Numbered from the stretch's first letter, positions 47,839 to 61,658 are shown. The stretch: DNA of 64,000 nucleotides from Glaciimonas immobilis (GCF_011947285.1 NZ_JAAOZT010000012.1:310001-374000); one strand, 5' to 3'. The notes: generated by a model not told the origin, from the sequence alone. Translations and numbers: made by a program.

Positions 47839-48312
47839 TCAATCGCGCACTTCTGGGTAAGCAGTACGGGTCGGTTTAGCCCTTGCCTCTTTGATATTAA
47901 GTTTGGCAGGCTTACCATTCTTAAGCACGACCGAAGAAGATTTCTCTTTTGGCTCGATTAGTGGATTGCTCGGAATGGCCGCACCGACCTTATCGGACAA
48001 CTGCTGCGCTTCTCGTAGCGTAGACAAGTTTTCAGTATTATTGGGATTCAAAATCTGCACAAAAATTTCGTCTTGCTTAATCATGCCCAACTCAGTACGT
48101 GCGCGCTCTTCCACCGCCCCCGTACCTTCTTTAAGATCATGCACTTCAGAACCCAGCTTAGCATTACGGGCTTTAAGGTCGTCGATCTTTTCATGCGCAA
48201 GCACAACCTGCTGCCCCATGTCTGCAACCAGCAGCCAGCCACCTTTTCCAAGCCATAGAGGATACTGGATCAAAACCAGCAATATCGTCAGACAAATAGC
48301 GATAAGACGCAT
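47839..48312 (-). CDS. ftsB: Cell division protein FtsB
   Basis: This 157-residue protein (start at 48312, [22 protein letters not shown]) has one N-terminal membrane helix and a coiled coil ([20 protein letters not shown]), followed by the family's [19 protein letters not shown]. It joins FtsL and FtsQ at the division site. The C-terminal extension after residue 90 ([15 protein letters not shown]) is longer than in E. coli FtsB (103 residues) but similar tails occur in betaproteobacteria. It lies downstream of eno on the same strand, as in many proteobacteria. Confidence 0.92.
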   Translation of the reverse strand: MRLIAICLTILLVLIQYPLWLGKGGWLLVADMGQQVVLAHEKIDDLKARNAKLGSEVHDLKEGTGAVEERARTELGMIKQDEIFVQILNPNNTENLSTLREAQQLSDKVGAAIPSNPLIEPKEKSSSVVLKNGKPAKLNIKEARAKPTRTAYPEVRD

Positions 48313-48543
48313 CAACAATCCATATTCAATTACTGCAAATTCGGTCAGCGATCGCAATAACGCGCTGACAGGTTTTGCACGAAGAACCTTCCACGATCCT
48401 ACTCCGCAGACGTGATTTGGTGCTTGTGGCGCTCAAAACCTACGTGGTCACGCGACCCTTTTGGTTTCTCCCGCCATTTATGACCATCTGACGCCCGCTC
48501 GTTGCAGACCGCAAACCGATCCTAATCAGTATTTGTAATACAT

Positions 48544-49959
<1,416 letters not shown>

Positions 49960-50062
49960 TCACTCATCACTTTACCGATTTCCCGAGTCGTCGCGTAGCC
50001 GATAATGTAGCCCCACGTAACATGCGCGCTATGATTACTAAATGATAGCGCGCATATCAGGT

Positions 50063-50917
50063 TTAAGCGAAATGGGTTTCTAAAAAACCATTCCTTTTTA
50101 CAACGCGGTCTAGCTCGATCATTGTTGCCAGCAACTCTTTCATCCGCGACAATGGCACGGCGTTAGGGCCGTCCGACATCGCCATTGCTGGATTAGGGTG
50201 CGTTTCCATAAATACACCCGATATGCCAACGGCGATCGCGGCACGCGCTAATACTGGGACAAACTCGCGTTGACCACCTGAAGTACTACCTTGCCCACCC
50301 GGCAACTGTACTGAGTGGGTGGCGTCAAATACAACGGGGCATCCAGTCTCGCGCATGATCGCCAGCGAGCGCATGTCCGAGACCAGATTGTTGTAACCAA
50401 ACGACGCGCCACGCTCACAGGCCATAAAATTATCTTCTGGCAAACCCGCCTCGCGCGCTGCTGCACGGGCTTTATCAATCACGTTGGTCATATCGTGCGG
50501 GGCCAAAAACTGACCTTTTTTGATATTAACCGGTTTGCCGGACTGGGCACACGCGCTAATAAAATCGGTTTGACGACATAAAAACGCTGGCGTCTGCAAT
50601 ACGTCTACGACAGAAGCGACCGGTTTAATTTCATCAATCTCGTGAATATCTGTAAGCACCGGCACACCGATTTGTTTCTTTACGTCGGCCAGAATTTCCA
50701 GGCCTTTTTCCATGCCGAGGCCGCGGAACGAAGTGCCGGAAGAACGGTTGGCCTTGTCGAATGACGACTTGTAAATAAAGTTGATGCCCAGCGCACTGGT
50801 GATTTCTTTTAACTGACCAGCAGTGTCGAGCGCCATCTGACGAGACTCAATCACACAAGGACCAGCGATCAAAAAAAACGGATGATCCAGACCAATATCG
50901 AAGCCGCAGAGTTTCAT
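50063..50917 (-). CDS. kdsA: 3-deoxy-D-manno-octulosonate 8-phosphate synthase
   Basis: This 284-residue enzyme condenses phosphoenolpyruvate with arabinose 5-phosphate to make KDO-8-phosphate for lipopolysaccharide. It begins [25 protein letters not shown] and has the [11 protein letters not shown] and [13 protein letters not shown] signatures. AAGGAAAG precedes the ATG. It lies ten bases after pyrG in the same unit. Confidence 0.96.
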   Translation of the reverse strand: MKLCGFDIGLDHPFFLIAGPCVIESRQMALDTAGQLKEITSALGINFIYKSSFDKANRSSGTSFRGLGMEKGLEILADVKKQIGVPVLTDIHEIDEIKPVASVVDVLQTPAFLCRQTDFISACAQSGKPVNIKKGQFLAPHDMTNVIDKARAAAREAGLPEDNFMACERGASFGYNNLVSDMRSLAIMRETGCPVVFDATHSVQLPGGQGSTSGGQREFVPVLARAAIAVGISGVFMETHPNPAMAMSDGPNAVPLSRMKELLATMIELDRVVKRNGFLETHFA

Positions 50918-50926
50918 GTTCTTTCC

Positions 50927-52938
<2,012 letters not shown>

Positions 52939-54354
52939 ATGAGCAGACTTTTTACCGATCTGGAAGGCGACGACGGTATTTCAGGTGCTCAAAGACGTGT
53001 AGCTATCATCGTTATGGTAATGGGCACCGGCATGACGGTGCTCGATGGTTCGATCGTCAATGTCGCTCTCCCCATCATCGCACGTGATTTACACGTCATT
53101 CCCTCCGCAGCGGTGTGGATTGCCAATGCCTATATTTTGGCTGGTGCAATGACCATGGTCGCCTTTGCCTCGCTGGGCGACGTGATTGGATTTCGGCGCC
53201 TGTACATGGGCGGCATTATGTTATTTACGCTCAGCTCGCTGGGGTGCGCATTGTCCCAGTCATCGGAGTCGCTCAACATAATGCGCTTCATTCAGGGGAT
53301 AGGTGCAGCAGCGGCCATGAGCATCGGGCCTGCGCTGTATCGGAATATCTTCCCAACGCGCTTGCTCGGATCGGCACTAGGTATCAATGCGATGGTCGTA
53401 GCATCCTCATTAGCGGCAGGCCCGGCTATCGGCGGTGCGATGCTATCGGTCTTGAACTGGCCGTGGCTATTTGCCGTCAACGTTCCAATCGGCATTGTCA
53501 CCTTGGTCCTCGCGCGGCGCGTGTTACCGTCCGATCGCGGTCGCGGTGGGAAATTTGACATCGCCGGTGCGCTTTTATCGGCAGTGGCGCTGGCCACGAT
53601 TGTGCTGGCAGTTGATGGATTGTCGCGGCATGACAGTGCAGGCAACGAAGTCGCTCTGCTGGCGGTAGCGATTGTCGCAGTGGTACTGTTTATCTATCGG
53701 CAAAAGCGTGCTGCCGCACCGCTATTACCGCTTGACATATTTTCTTCCATCCGTTTCTCGATGGCAGTCGCCACCTCACTTTGCTCATTTGTCGGGCAAG
53801 GTATCGCGTTCATAGCGCTGCCGTTTCTGTTTCAGGGCGCTTATGGATTTAGCCCCTTGATGTCGGCTGCGCTGTTTACCCCATGGCCTGTGGCGATTGT
53901 GATCGTCGCCCCCATCGCAGGCCGAATGGCGGATCGCTATCCTGCGGCCCTGCTGTCAACTTACGGTTTAGCCTTATATACCGTAGGCTTAGTTTTACTT
54001 GCTTGCCTTGGCACACACCCATCGATTATCGACATTTTATGGCGGGCCTTCATCTGCGGTCTGGGCTTCGGTTTTTTCCAAAGTCCAAACAACCGCGAAA
54101 TGATGAGCAACGCACCAAGGTCACGCAGCGGCACCGCCTCCGGAATACTGGCAATCGCCCGCACCTTTGGGCAATCGCTGGGCGCGGCAATGGTCGCTAT
54201 CGCGCTGACTGCGGCTAGCAGTCGCTTTGGTACGGGAGCGGAAAATACCGCTTTAATCGATGCCAGCGCGGTACATTTGTCGTTATGGATCGCCGCCACG
54301 GCAACCCTGCTGGCGACTACGATTAGTGCTTTGCGTATTCGGCATGGCAAATAA
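52939..54354 (+). CDS. DHA2-family MFS drug exporter
   Basis: This 471-residue inner-membrane protein has about fourteen helices and the DHA2 (EmrB/QacA-like) signature TVLDGSIVNVALPIIARDL in helix 1. The start at 52939 (MSRLFTDLEGDDG) removes 44 residues of an unlikely upstream frame. Motif C is present as AAGPAIGGAML. Substrates are not predictable. No adaptor of the EmrA type is adjacent, and the RND pump genes downstream are separated by 300 bases. Confidence 0.88.
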   Translation: MSRLFTDLEGDDGISGAQRRVAIIVMVMGTGMTVLDGSIVNVALPIIARDLHVIPSAAVWIANAYILAGAMTMVAFASLGDVIGFRRLYMGGIMLFTLSSLGCALSQSSESLNIMRFIQGIGAAAAMSIGPALYRNIFPTRLLGSALGINAMVVASSLAAGPAIGGAMLSVLNWPWLFAVNVPIGIVTLVLARRVLPSDRGRGGKFDIAGALLSAVALATIVLAVDGLSRHDSAGNEVALLAVAIVAVVLFIYRQKRAAAPLLPLDIFSSIRFSMAVATSLCSFVGQGIAFIALPFLFQGAYGFSPLMSAALFTPWPVAIVIVAPIAGRMADRYPAALLSTYGLALYTVGLVLLACLGTHPSIIDILWRAFICGLGFGFFQSPNNREMMSNAPRSRSGTASGILAIARTFGQSLGAAMVAIALTAASSRFGTGAENTALIDASAVHLSLWIAATATLLATTISALRIRHGK

Positions 54355-54653
54355 ATAAATAAAGACTTGGTAGTCCGGACATGACCCAATCCTAAACTTT
54401 AGCGGTGGAGCATTGCATTACTAACTCTATGCAATTAGCCTGCATCCACACAAGTGCTTTGGCGTATCTGCGCAAAAGCGATTTACCCCCTCCCCTTTTA
54501 GCTGCCGCATCGATTTGATACCAAACTGACAAATTTGTCATATTCATGACAGCCTGTCGTTCCTCGCTCCCCCTTACATTAGCGGTGTAAGCATGCCGTC
54601 CGGTAGCCACGCGCATTGCCGCACGGCATTTTTTCCAATAGCTAAACCGCTCA
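54355..54653. other. Gap before the RND efflux operon
   Basis: About 300 bases with no gene I can support; the 94-residue minus-strand frame here has no family character. The region likely contains the promoter of the efflux operon. Confidence 0.4.
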
Positions 54654-56237
54654 GTGCAGCCCATGATCTCGACCAAATTTATTCCTCATCATCGCGCATG
54701 CTTTGCGTCCCCAATCAATGCTTCGATCTCCTTGATCGGACCGCGTACTGCGCCGACTACAACCATATTCCTTAATGGGTGCAAGCGCGCGCTTTCTCCT
54801 ACGGGTCTCGCGACCGGATTGGCTGCGATTGCCATGCTGCTGGGCGGATGCGCCGCCGGACCGGATTATGTGCGTCCGCCATTGGATACCCCGAGCGCGT
54901 ATAAAGAAAACATCGCATGGAAAACGGCGACGCCGCAGCAGATTGATCCCCACCATAGCTGGTGGGAAATTTATGGCGACAGCACACTTAATACGCTTAT
55001 GACCGAGGCCAATCGGGCCAACCAGAATATTAGTCAGGCCGAGGCGCAATATCGGCAGTCACGCGCTGTCGCTGATCTTGCGCGGGCAGGTTTTTGGCCG
55101 ACCGCAAGTGTCGGTGTCGGCGTTGGTCGTGCCCGCATTGTTTCTAGTGGCATACCAGCCCTCGGCAATAACTACTCGGCCTCGCTCAATGCCAGTTGGG
55201 AGCCGGACCTCTGGGGCGGCGTTCGTCGTGTGGTGGAATCGGGCGAGGCTGGTACGCAGGCTAGCGCAGCTGATCTTGCTGCGGCACGACTCAGCATCCA
55301 GACTACGCTGGCGCAAGACTATTTGCAGCTGCGCACTACCGATCAGCTGAAGGATCTGTATGCGCGTACTGATGCCACGTTTGCACGCTCGCTTGCACTG
55401 ATCCAACACCAGTATGACGCAGGTGTGGCGTTACGCTCGGACGTTGCGCAAGCCGAGACCCAACTAAGAACGGCGCAGGCACAGGCGATCGATCTGGATG
55501 CACAGCGTAATCAACTCGAACACGCGATCGCCATTTTGCTCGGCAAGGCACCGGCTGAATTTACGCTGACGGCCGTGCCGTCCGCATCCATGTCGCCGCT
55601 GGTAGCACCTTTACCGCTGATCCCGCCAGGCCTGCCATCGGACTTACTGGAACGGCGTCCTGATATCGCGGCCGCAGAACGCCGCGCTGCGCTGGCGAAC
55701 GCCAACATCGGTGTTGCCAGAGCGGCCTACTTCCCGGCCCTGATGCTGGGTGCAGGCGGCGCGTTCAATTCGGCCAGTCTTGCGCAATGGTTTAATACCC
55801 CGGGCCGCGTATGGTCGCTTGGCGCTTCATTGGCGCAAACTATTTTTGATGGCGGATTGCGGCGTGCGCGCAGCGCTCAGGCTATTGCAGCGTACGACAT
55901 CGCGGTCGCACAATACAAACAGACGGTATTGAGTGGCTTTCAGGATGTTGAGGATAATCTTTCGACCTTGCATGTTCTTGATCAGGAAGGGTCGGTGCAG
56001 GATCAGGCCGTCGTCGCCTCAGAGCTGTCGGCGCGACTTGCATTGCTGCAATATCGCGCTGGAACGACCACCTTCCTGAGTGTCGCAACCGCACAAACAC
56101 TGGCGTTATCAAATGCCCGCACCGCAGTACAAATACGCGGTCGTCAACTGGTGGCTAGCGTGGGGCTGATAAAAGCTATCGGCGGTGGCTGGGATGCCAG
56201 CGCGCTAAAAAAAGAGCCACTAAAAAAGAGCCGCTAA
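54654..56237 (+). CDS. Outer-membrane efflux lipoprotein (NodT/OprM type), C-terminus frameshifted
   Basis: This 527-residue protein is the outer-membrane channel of a tripartite RND pump. A lipobox is seen in LLGGCAAGPDY, followed by the two OEP repeats of the TolC fold (for example ISQAEAQYRQSRAVADLARA and YKQTVLSGFQDVEDNLSTL). The 65-residue stretch before the lipobox Cys is long, so the true start may be further downstream; no good in-frame ATG exists there. The C-terminus ends KKEPLKKSR. One missing A in a second CTAAAAAA(A)GAGCC unit (56222-56227) shifts the frame. With it restored, 43 more residues run to 56365, four bases before the adaptor ATG. Confidence 0.85.
   Translation: MQPMISTKFIPHHRACFASPINASISLIGPRTAPTTTIFLNGCKRALSPTGLATGLAAIAMLLGGCAAGPDYVRPPLDTPSAYKENIAWKTATPQQIDPHHSWWEIYGDSTLNTLMTEANRANQNISQAEAQYRQSRAVADLARAGFWPTASVGVGVGRARIVSSGIPALGNNYSASLNASWEPDLWGGVRRVVESGEAGTQASAADLAAARLSIQTTLAQDYLQLRTTDQLKDLYARTDATFARSLALIQHQYDAGVALRSDVAQAETQLRTAQAQAIDLDAQRNQLEHAIAILLGKAPAEFTLTAVPSASMSPLVAPLPLIPPGLPSDLLERRPDIAAAERRAALANANIGVARAAYFPALMLGAGGAFNSASLAQWFNTPGRVWSLGASLAQTIFDGGLRRARSAQAIAAYDIAVAQYKQTVLSGFQDVEDNLSTLHVLDQEGSVQDQAVVASELSARLALLQYRAGTTTFLSVATAQTLALSNARTAVQIRGRQLVASVGLIKAIGGGWDASALKKEPLKKSR
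56205..56233 (+). repeat. Tandem A-tract units with one-base difference
   Basis: CTAAAAAAAGAGCCA (56205-56219, seven A) is followed by CTAAAAAAGAGCCG (56220-56233, six A). A slip of one A decides whether the outer-membrane protein ends at 56237 or at 56365. Confidence 0.9.
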
Positions 56238-56368
56238 TACAAGGTGCGCAAAATCATGATGCAAGTGGCGAGGCCGCGATCAAACCAGTCAAGTCGGCTA
56301 CTCCGGCGGCAAATACGGACGCAGCGCAAGCCTTGCACGCCCAACCCAGTAATAACACCAATTAATTT

Positions 56369-57637
56369 ATGAGTGACCCTATGTCGACACCATTTTTCAA
56401 GCGCCGCTCAACGCATATCATTGGCACCGTACTCATCCTCCTGGTTGCTGTCGGAGCCTGGAAAGGAAAGCACAAGGCAAGCACCGCCGCCGTCACCCAA
56501 ACTCCGCCAATTGAGGCCTCCGTTGCATTGGTGAAACAACAGGATGTTCCGATCTATCTGACCGGCGTTGGGACAGTAACAGCCAATGCCAATGTCACCG
56601 TGAGAACCCGGATCGACGGCCAGCTCGATAAGGTAGCATTTATCGAAGGACAGGACGTTAAAGCGGGACAGTTACTTGCGCAGATTGACGCGCGCGCATT
56701 GCAAGCGCAACTAGAGCAGGCACAAGCCCAAAAATCCAAAGATCAGGCGCAATTGAGCAATGCCAGACTGGATCTGCAGCGTTACACCGTATTACGCGAA
56801 CAAGATGCGGCAACCCAGCAAACGCTCGACACGCAAAAAGCGCTAGTTGGTCAACTGGGCGCTGCGTTAAAAACCGATGATGCGCAAATCAGCTACGCTA
56901 AAGTGCAACTGGGCTACACCACGATTAATGCGCCGATCAGCGGTCGGGTTGGTGCGCGCCTGATAGATGCAGGCAATATAGTGCACGCCGCAGACGCCAC
57001 TGGCCTGGTCGTGATTAACCAGATTGACCCGATCACCACGGTGTTTACATTGCCGGAGGATAACTTTCAGATCATCAACAAGTCGTTACAGGGAAGTCAT
57101 CCGCCGCTCAAGGTTGCGGCTTTTGACCGAAATAATAATCAGCCCCTTTCCAGTGGGCATCTGACGCTGTTGAACAATCAAATCGACACTACTTCAGGCA
57201 CCGTGCAATTAAAGGCGACGTTTGAAAACCCGACCCATGTGTTATGGCCGGGGCAATACGTTAATGTACGTCTCTACCTTGCTGATCTGTCGCAGGCACT
57301 TACCGTTCCAGCGGCGGCAGTCCAGCGCGGTCAGGACGGTACTTACGTGTATGTCGTCGGTGCCGACAATAGCGTTAAACCCCAAGCCGTGCACGTGGTC
57401 CAGATTCAGGATGGTACCGCCGTCATCGACAAAGGCGTCGTCGCCGGCGAAAAAGTAGTCACCGATGGGCAATATAAGCTTAAACCTGGTGACAAGATTG
57501 TGGAAACCGATCCATCTACAGCGGCTACGGCAAAGCCTGCCGCGCCCGCAACCACCCCTGCTACTGCCGCTTCCACCGCTACTACCCCTACTACCCCTAC
57601 TCCAACTACTCCAACTACTAAGGGAGCAGCGAATTGA
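56369..57637 (+). CDS. RND efflux periplasmic adaptor (HlyD/AcrA family)
   Basis: This 422-residue adaptor links the RND pump to the outer-membrane channel. It has an N-terminal membrane segment (about 14-33), a biotinyl-lipoyl part (VTVRTRIDGQLDKVAFIEGQ), a helical hairpin with many Gln and Ala, a beta-barrel region and a membrane-proximal part (YVYVVGADNSVKPQAVHV). It resembles MdtA. The C-terminal 40 residues are Pro/Thr/Ala repeats encoded by ACT-rich repeats. The stop overlaps the pump start by TTGA. Confidence 0.92.
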   Translation: MSDPMSTPFFKRRSTHIIGTVLILLVAVGAWKGKHKASTAAVTQTPPIEASVALVKQQDVPIYLTGVGTVTANANVTVRTRIDGQLDKVAFIEGQDVKAGQLLAQIDARALQAQLEQAQAQKSKDQAQLSNARLDLQRYTVLREQDAATQQTLDTQKALVGQLGAALKTDDAQISYAKVQLGYTTINAPISGRVGARLIDAGNIVHAADATGLVVINQIDPITTVFTLPEDNFQIINKSLQGSHPPLKVAAFDRNNNQPLSSGHLTLLNNQIDTTSGTVQLKATFENPTHVLWPGQYVNVRLYLADLSQALTVPAAAVQRGQDGTYVYVVGADNSVKPQAVHVVQIQDGTAVIDKGVVAGEKVVTDGQYKLKPGDKIVETDPSTAATAKPAAPATTPATAASTATTPTTPTPTTPTTKGAAN

Positions 57638-60600
57638 GTATCTCCGCTGCCTTTATCAAGCGCCCCATCGGCACCACTCTGCTGGCTATCGCCATCATGC
57701 TGGTTGGCGTTGCGGTGTGGCCCTTGCTGCCGGTCGCTCCGTTGCCGCAGGTCGACTTCCCGACGATTCAAGTGTCCGCCAGTCTGCCCGGTGCCAATCC
57801 GGAGACCATGGCATCGAATGTAGCGCAACCGCTGGAACGCCAGTTTTCGTTGATCGCAGGATTGTCGCAGATGACCTCAACCAGTGCGCTTGGCTCATCC
57901 CAAATCACATTGCAATTTGATTTAAATCGCAATATTGACGCCGCCGCGCTTGACGTTCAGGCCGCGATTAATGCTTCCAGCGGCCAACTCCCGGCTAACT
58001 TGCCGAACCCGCCGACGTTCCGCAAAATCAACCCGGCGGACTCACCAATTCTGGTGATGGCGGTGCAATCTTCAACGTTACCGCTAATCGAAGTGAACGA
58101 CTTCGCCGATAATATTCTCGCGCAGCAAATTTCGCAGATTACGGGCGTCGGTCTGGTTAATATTGGCGGTGCTCAAAAGCCCGCCATCCGGATTCAGGTT
58201 GACCCCACCAAACTGTCGGCACTGGGGATGAACCTGGAAGACATACGCGGTGTTATTGCCAGCACTACCGTAAATCAACCCAAGGGAACAATTGATGGTG
58301 ACAGACAAAGTTTTACGGTCTACACCAATGATCAATTATTAAAAGCGAAACCATGGAACGACATGGTACTGGCATATAAAAATGGTGCGCCCATTCGCGT
58401 TAGCGATATTGGCATCGCCATTGACGCACCCGAAAACATGAAAGTGGCAGGATGGGCCTTCGCCGGTGCCGCCGCACCTGCCGATAGTACCGTCATCAAT
58501 GGCCGCTCAATCGTACTGGCGATCACCAAGCAACCGGGTGCTAATGTCATTGAAACCGTCAACCGCATCAAGGCTGCGTTACCGCGTCTGCAGGCTGCCA
58601 TCCCGCCGTCGGTGCGTGTGAATACGCTGATTGATCGCACGCAGACCATCCGTGCCTCGGTATTGGATGTTGAACTGACGCTGATGCTGACGATTGCTTT
58701 GGTGGTGATGGTAATTTTTATGTTCTTGCGGAATATTCCCGCAACCTTAATCCCCAGCGTCACTGTACCGCTGGCGCTGATGGGCACCGCCGCCGTGATG
58801 TATCTGGTCGGCTTCAGTCTGGATAATTTATCGCTGATGGCACTTACCATTGCAGTGGGATTTGTCGTGGATGACGCGATTGTGATGCTGGAGAACATTT
58901 ACCGCTACGTCGAAGAAGGCATGACGCCGATGGAGGCTGCCTATAAAGGCGCGGCCGAAATCAGCTTTACTATTATCTCAATATCGGTATCACTGGTTGC
59001 GGTGTTTATTCCGCTGCTGCTGATGGGCGGCATTGTTGGTCGCCTGTTCCGCGAATTTGCGGTAACCGTCACGTTGACCATCGTTATATCGGTCATCATT
59101 TCGCTCACGTTGACGCCGATGTTGTGCTCACGATTTTTGCGTAATCACCACGACGAAAAGCACGGGCGACTCGCGTTGATGTTTGAACGTGGATTCGATG
59201 CCATGCTGAATAGCTACAAGCGCGGTTTGCACGTTGTTATGCGTCATCAATTCGTCACGCTGTGTGTCTTTATTTGCACCTTGATCGCTACCGTGGTGCT
59301 GTTCATGATCATACCAAAAGGTTTTTTTCCGCAGCAAGACACCGGCTTCATTTTTGGCTTTGCCGAATCCGCTCAGGATGCATCGTTTGCCTCCATGAAT
59401 ACCAGAATGCTAAAACTGGCCGATGTCATTCGCAAAGATCCCGACGTCACCGGTTTCGGTATGAGCGGCGGGCAGGCGACCTTTAATACTGGCAATTTCT
59501 TTATCAGCCTGAAACCAAAAGACGAGGGCCGCTCAGCCAGCGCCGACGAGATCATCACGCGCTTGCGACCGCAACTGGCGCAAGTTCAGGGCGTTAATTT
59601 GTTCCTGCAAGCAGGACAGGATATTAATGTTGGAGGACGATTATCGCGTACGCAGTATCAATACACGATCACTGATTCTTCGCTCTCGGAACTGGATGTA
59701 TGGGCACCCCGACTGTTAGCACGTTTCCGTCAGTTACCGACATTGACGGACGTCGCCTCCGATCAACAAAATGCAGCGGCGACCGCGACGTTGACCATCG
59801 ATCGCGCCCGCGCATCGAGCTTCGGCATTTCACCCGCGCTGATCGACGCCACCATTTATGACGCCATTGGTCAGCGTCAGGTTGCGCAATATTTTACGCA
59901 AGTCAACAGCTATCACGTTGTACTGGAAGTGACCCCATCACTTCAGACCGATCCAGCATTGTTTGACAAGCTTTATATGACCTCGCCATTGACAGGTCGG
60001 CAGGTACCGCTATCGAGCTTCATTAAGGTCGATACCACCAAGACTGGCTATCTGTCGATCAGCCATCAAAGTCAGTTCCCGGCGGTAACGATCTCGTTCA
60101 ATCTGGCACCGGGCGCGTCGCTGGGTGATGCTGTCACAGCGATTCAGAAAGCGCAGGAGGAAATGGGCGTTCCGCATACCTTGACCGGTGCATTTCAGGG
60201 CGCGGCAAAAGCGTTCGGCGACTCGTTGTCATCGCAACCGTATTTGATCGCTGCGGCGCTGGTGACCGTGTATATTGTGCTCGGCTTGCTATATGAGAGT
60301 TACATCCATCCGTTAACTATTTTATCTACGCTGCCCTCCGCCGGGGTCGGCGCGCTGTTGATCCTGATGCTGGGAGGCTATGATCTGAGTGTGATTGCGC
60401 TGATCGGCATCATATTATTGATCGGAATTGTGAAGAAGAATGGCATCATGATGGTGGACTTTGCGCTCACTGCCGAGCGCGACAAAGGCATGTCACCCGA
60501 AGATGCCATTTTTCAAGCGTGCCTGCTGCGTTTCCGCCCGATCATGATGACGACAATGTGCGCATTATTAAGCGGCTTGCCCCTGATGCTGGGTCATGGC

Positions 60601-60795
60601 GCAGGTTCCGAACTGCGCCGCCCTTTGGGCTACGCGATGGTCGGCGGTTTGATTTTGTCGCAGATACTGACACTATTTACCACGCCGGTTATCTATCTCT
60701 ACCTGGATCGGGCGCACTTTTGGTATGAGCACCGTAAAGCGGGGCGTAAAGCACGTAAGGCCGCAGCAAAAAGCGCAACGCCTGTACTTGAGTAA
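57634..60795 (+). CDS. RND multidrug efflux pump, MdtB/MdtC-like
   Basis: This 1053-residue inner-membrane pump of the HAE-1 RND family has the usual start (MSISAAFIKRPIGTTLL), twelve membrane helices and two large periplasmic loops. Helix 4 carries GFVVDDAIVMLENIYRYVEEG with the proton-relay Asp-Asp pair. Near the end LIGIVKKNGIMMVDFAL and RPIMMTTMCALLSGLPLMLG are typical. The start codon is TTG at 57634, overlapping the adaptor stop (TTGA), so translation is coupled. Only one pump gene is present, whereas MdtBC needs two, so it may act as a homotrimer. It resembles pumps for drugs such as novobiocin or bile salts; substrate not certain. Confidence 0.94.
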   Translation: MSISAAFIKRPIGTTLLAIAIMLVGVAVWPLLPVAPLPQVDFPTIQVSASLPGANPETMASNVAQPLERQFSLIAGLSQMTSTSALGSSQITLQFDLNRNIDAAALDVQAAINASSGQLPANLPNPPTFRKINPADSPILVMAVQSSTLPLIEVNDFADNILAQQISQITGVGLVNIGGAQKPAIRIQVDPTKLSALGMNLEDIRGVIASTTVNQPKGTIDGDRQSFTVYTNDQLLKAKPWNDMVLAYKNGAPIRVSDIGIAIDAPENMKVAGWAFAGAAAPADSTVINGRSIVLAITKQPGANVIETVNRIKAALPRLQAAIPPSVRVNTLIDRTQTIRASVLDVELTLMLTIALVVMVIFMFLRNIPATLIPSVTVPLALMGTAAVMYLVGFSLDNLSLMALTIAVGFVVDDAIVMLENIYRYVEEGMTPMEAAYKGAAEISFTIISISVSLVAVFIPLLLMGGIVGRLFREFAVTVTLTIVISVIISLTLTPMLCSRFLRNHHDEKHGRLALMFERGFDAMLNSYKRGLHVVMRHQFVTLCVFICTLIATVVLFMIIPKGFFPQQDTGFIFGFAESAQDASFASMNTRMLKLADVIRKDPDVTGFGMSGGQATFNTGNFFISLKPKDEGRSASADEIITRLRPQLAQVQGVNLFLQAGQDINVGGRLSRTQYQYTITDSSLSELDVWAPRLLARFRQLPTLTDVASDQQNAAATATLTIDRARASSFGISPALIDATIYDAIGQRQVAQYFTQVNSYHVVLEVTPSLQTDPALFDKLYMTSPLTGRQVPLSSFIKVDTTKTGYLSISHQSQFPAVTISFNLAPGASLGDAVTAIQKAQEEMGVPHTLTGAFQGAAKAFGDSLSSQPYLIAAALVTVYIVLGLLYESYIHPLTILSTLPSAGVGALLILMLGGYDLSVIALIGIILLIGIVKKNGIMMVDFALTAERDKGMSPEDAIFQACLLRFRPIMMTTMCALLSGLPLMLGHGAGSELRRPLGYAMVGGLILSQILTLFTTPVIYLYLDRAHFWYEHRKAGRKARKAAAKSATPVLE

Positions 60796-60859
60796 ATTCG
60801 TTGCCAGGCGTTACTGGATAGCTGCAGCAGGTAGCGCGATTAGTAACTTTTGGAGGAAA

Positions 60860-60931
60860 ATGAAAATGTTGTCAACCACGGTGGGCCTGTTGAAGCTGCG
60901 CATCGCCGAATATTCTGTACTGCTTTATTAA
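60860..60931 (+). CDS. Possible small protein before the two-component system
   Basis: After a strong GGAGG an ATG at 60860 opens a 23-codon frame (MKMLSTTVGLLKLRIAEYSV, ending LLY). A second ATG two codons later has a better 9-base spacing. The gap to the response regulator ATG at 60966 is 34 bases. It may be a leader peptide or a small protein; there is no family support. Confidence 0.35.
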   Translation: MKMLSTTVGLLKLRIAEYSVLLY

Positions 60932-60965
60932 TAAGATAATTGATGTACCGGAGACTGGTTCAAGT

Positions 60966-61658
60966 ATGAAAATCCTCATAGTCGAAGATGAGTTGAAAAC
61001 CGCTGATTACCTCTACAAAGGACTGACTGAACAAGGCTGCACCGTTGACCTTGCGCATAACGGTATCGACGGCCAGCATCTGGCATTACAACATGATTAC
61101 GATGTCATCGTACTGGATGTAATGCTGCCCGGGATTGATGGATTCTCGGTATTGCGCGCGCTTCGTACAGTGAAGCATACACCAGTCATCATGCTGACCG
61201 CGCGCGATCACGTGGAGGATCGCATCAAGGGTTTGCATGACGGTGCGGATGACTATCTGATCAAACCATTTTCGTTTCTTGAGCTTTTGGCGCGTCTGCA
61301 AGCGTTGGCGCGCCGTGGTAGAACGCAGGAACCGATTCAGTTGCGCATCGGTGACTTGCATATTGATTTGCTTAGTCGGAAGGCTTATCGGGGCGAAGGC
61401 GGTACGCGGATTGACTTGACGGCTAAAGAGTTTTCATTGCTGGTTGTGCTGGCGCGGCGGCAAGGAGATATTCTGTCTAAGACTGCGATTGCGGAACTGG
61501 TCTGGGACATGAATTTTGACAGCAATACCAATGTCGTCGAAGTGGCCATAAAGCGCCTTCGGAGTAAACTGGATATGCCGTTCAGCCCAAAATTGCTCCA
61601 CACCATCCGCGGGATGGGTTATGTGCTGGAGTTGAGGAAGGATGAAAAGACCGAATGA
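60966..61658 (+). CDS. OmpR/PhoB-type response regulator, heavy-metal CusR/CopR-like
   Basis: This 230-residue protein has an N-terminal receiver with phospho-acceptor Asp51 (VIVLDVMLPGIDGF), Thr in MLTARD and Lys in DYLIKPF. The C-terminal winged helix DNA-binding domain follows (SKTAIAELVWDMNFDSNTNVVEVAIKRL). The sequence most resembles the CusR/CopR/IrlR group that senses copper or silver, but the same group also regulates other envelope pumps. It overlaps the kinase start by four bases. Confidence 0.92.
   Translation: MKILIVEDELKTADYLYKGLTEQGCTVDLAHNGIDGQHLALQHDYDVIVLDVMLPGIDGFSVLRALRTVKHTPVIMLTARDHVEDRIKGLHDGADDYLIKPFSFLELLARLQALARRGRTQEPIQLRIGDLHIDLLSRKAYRGEGGTRIDLTAKEFSLLVVLARRQGDILSKTAIAELVWDMNFDSNTNVVEVAIKRLRSKLDMPFSPKLLHTIRGMGYVLELRKDEKTE

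Noticed and set aside
54392-54676. 94-residue minus-strand frame before the efflux operon
   Set aside because: Overlaps the start of the outer-membrane protein gene on the other strand and has no family character.
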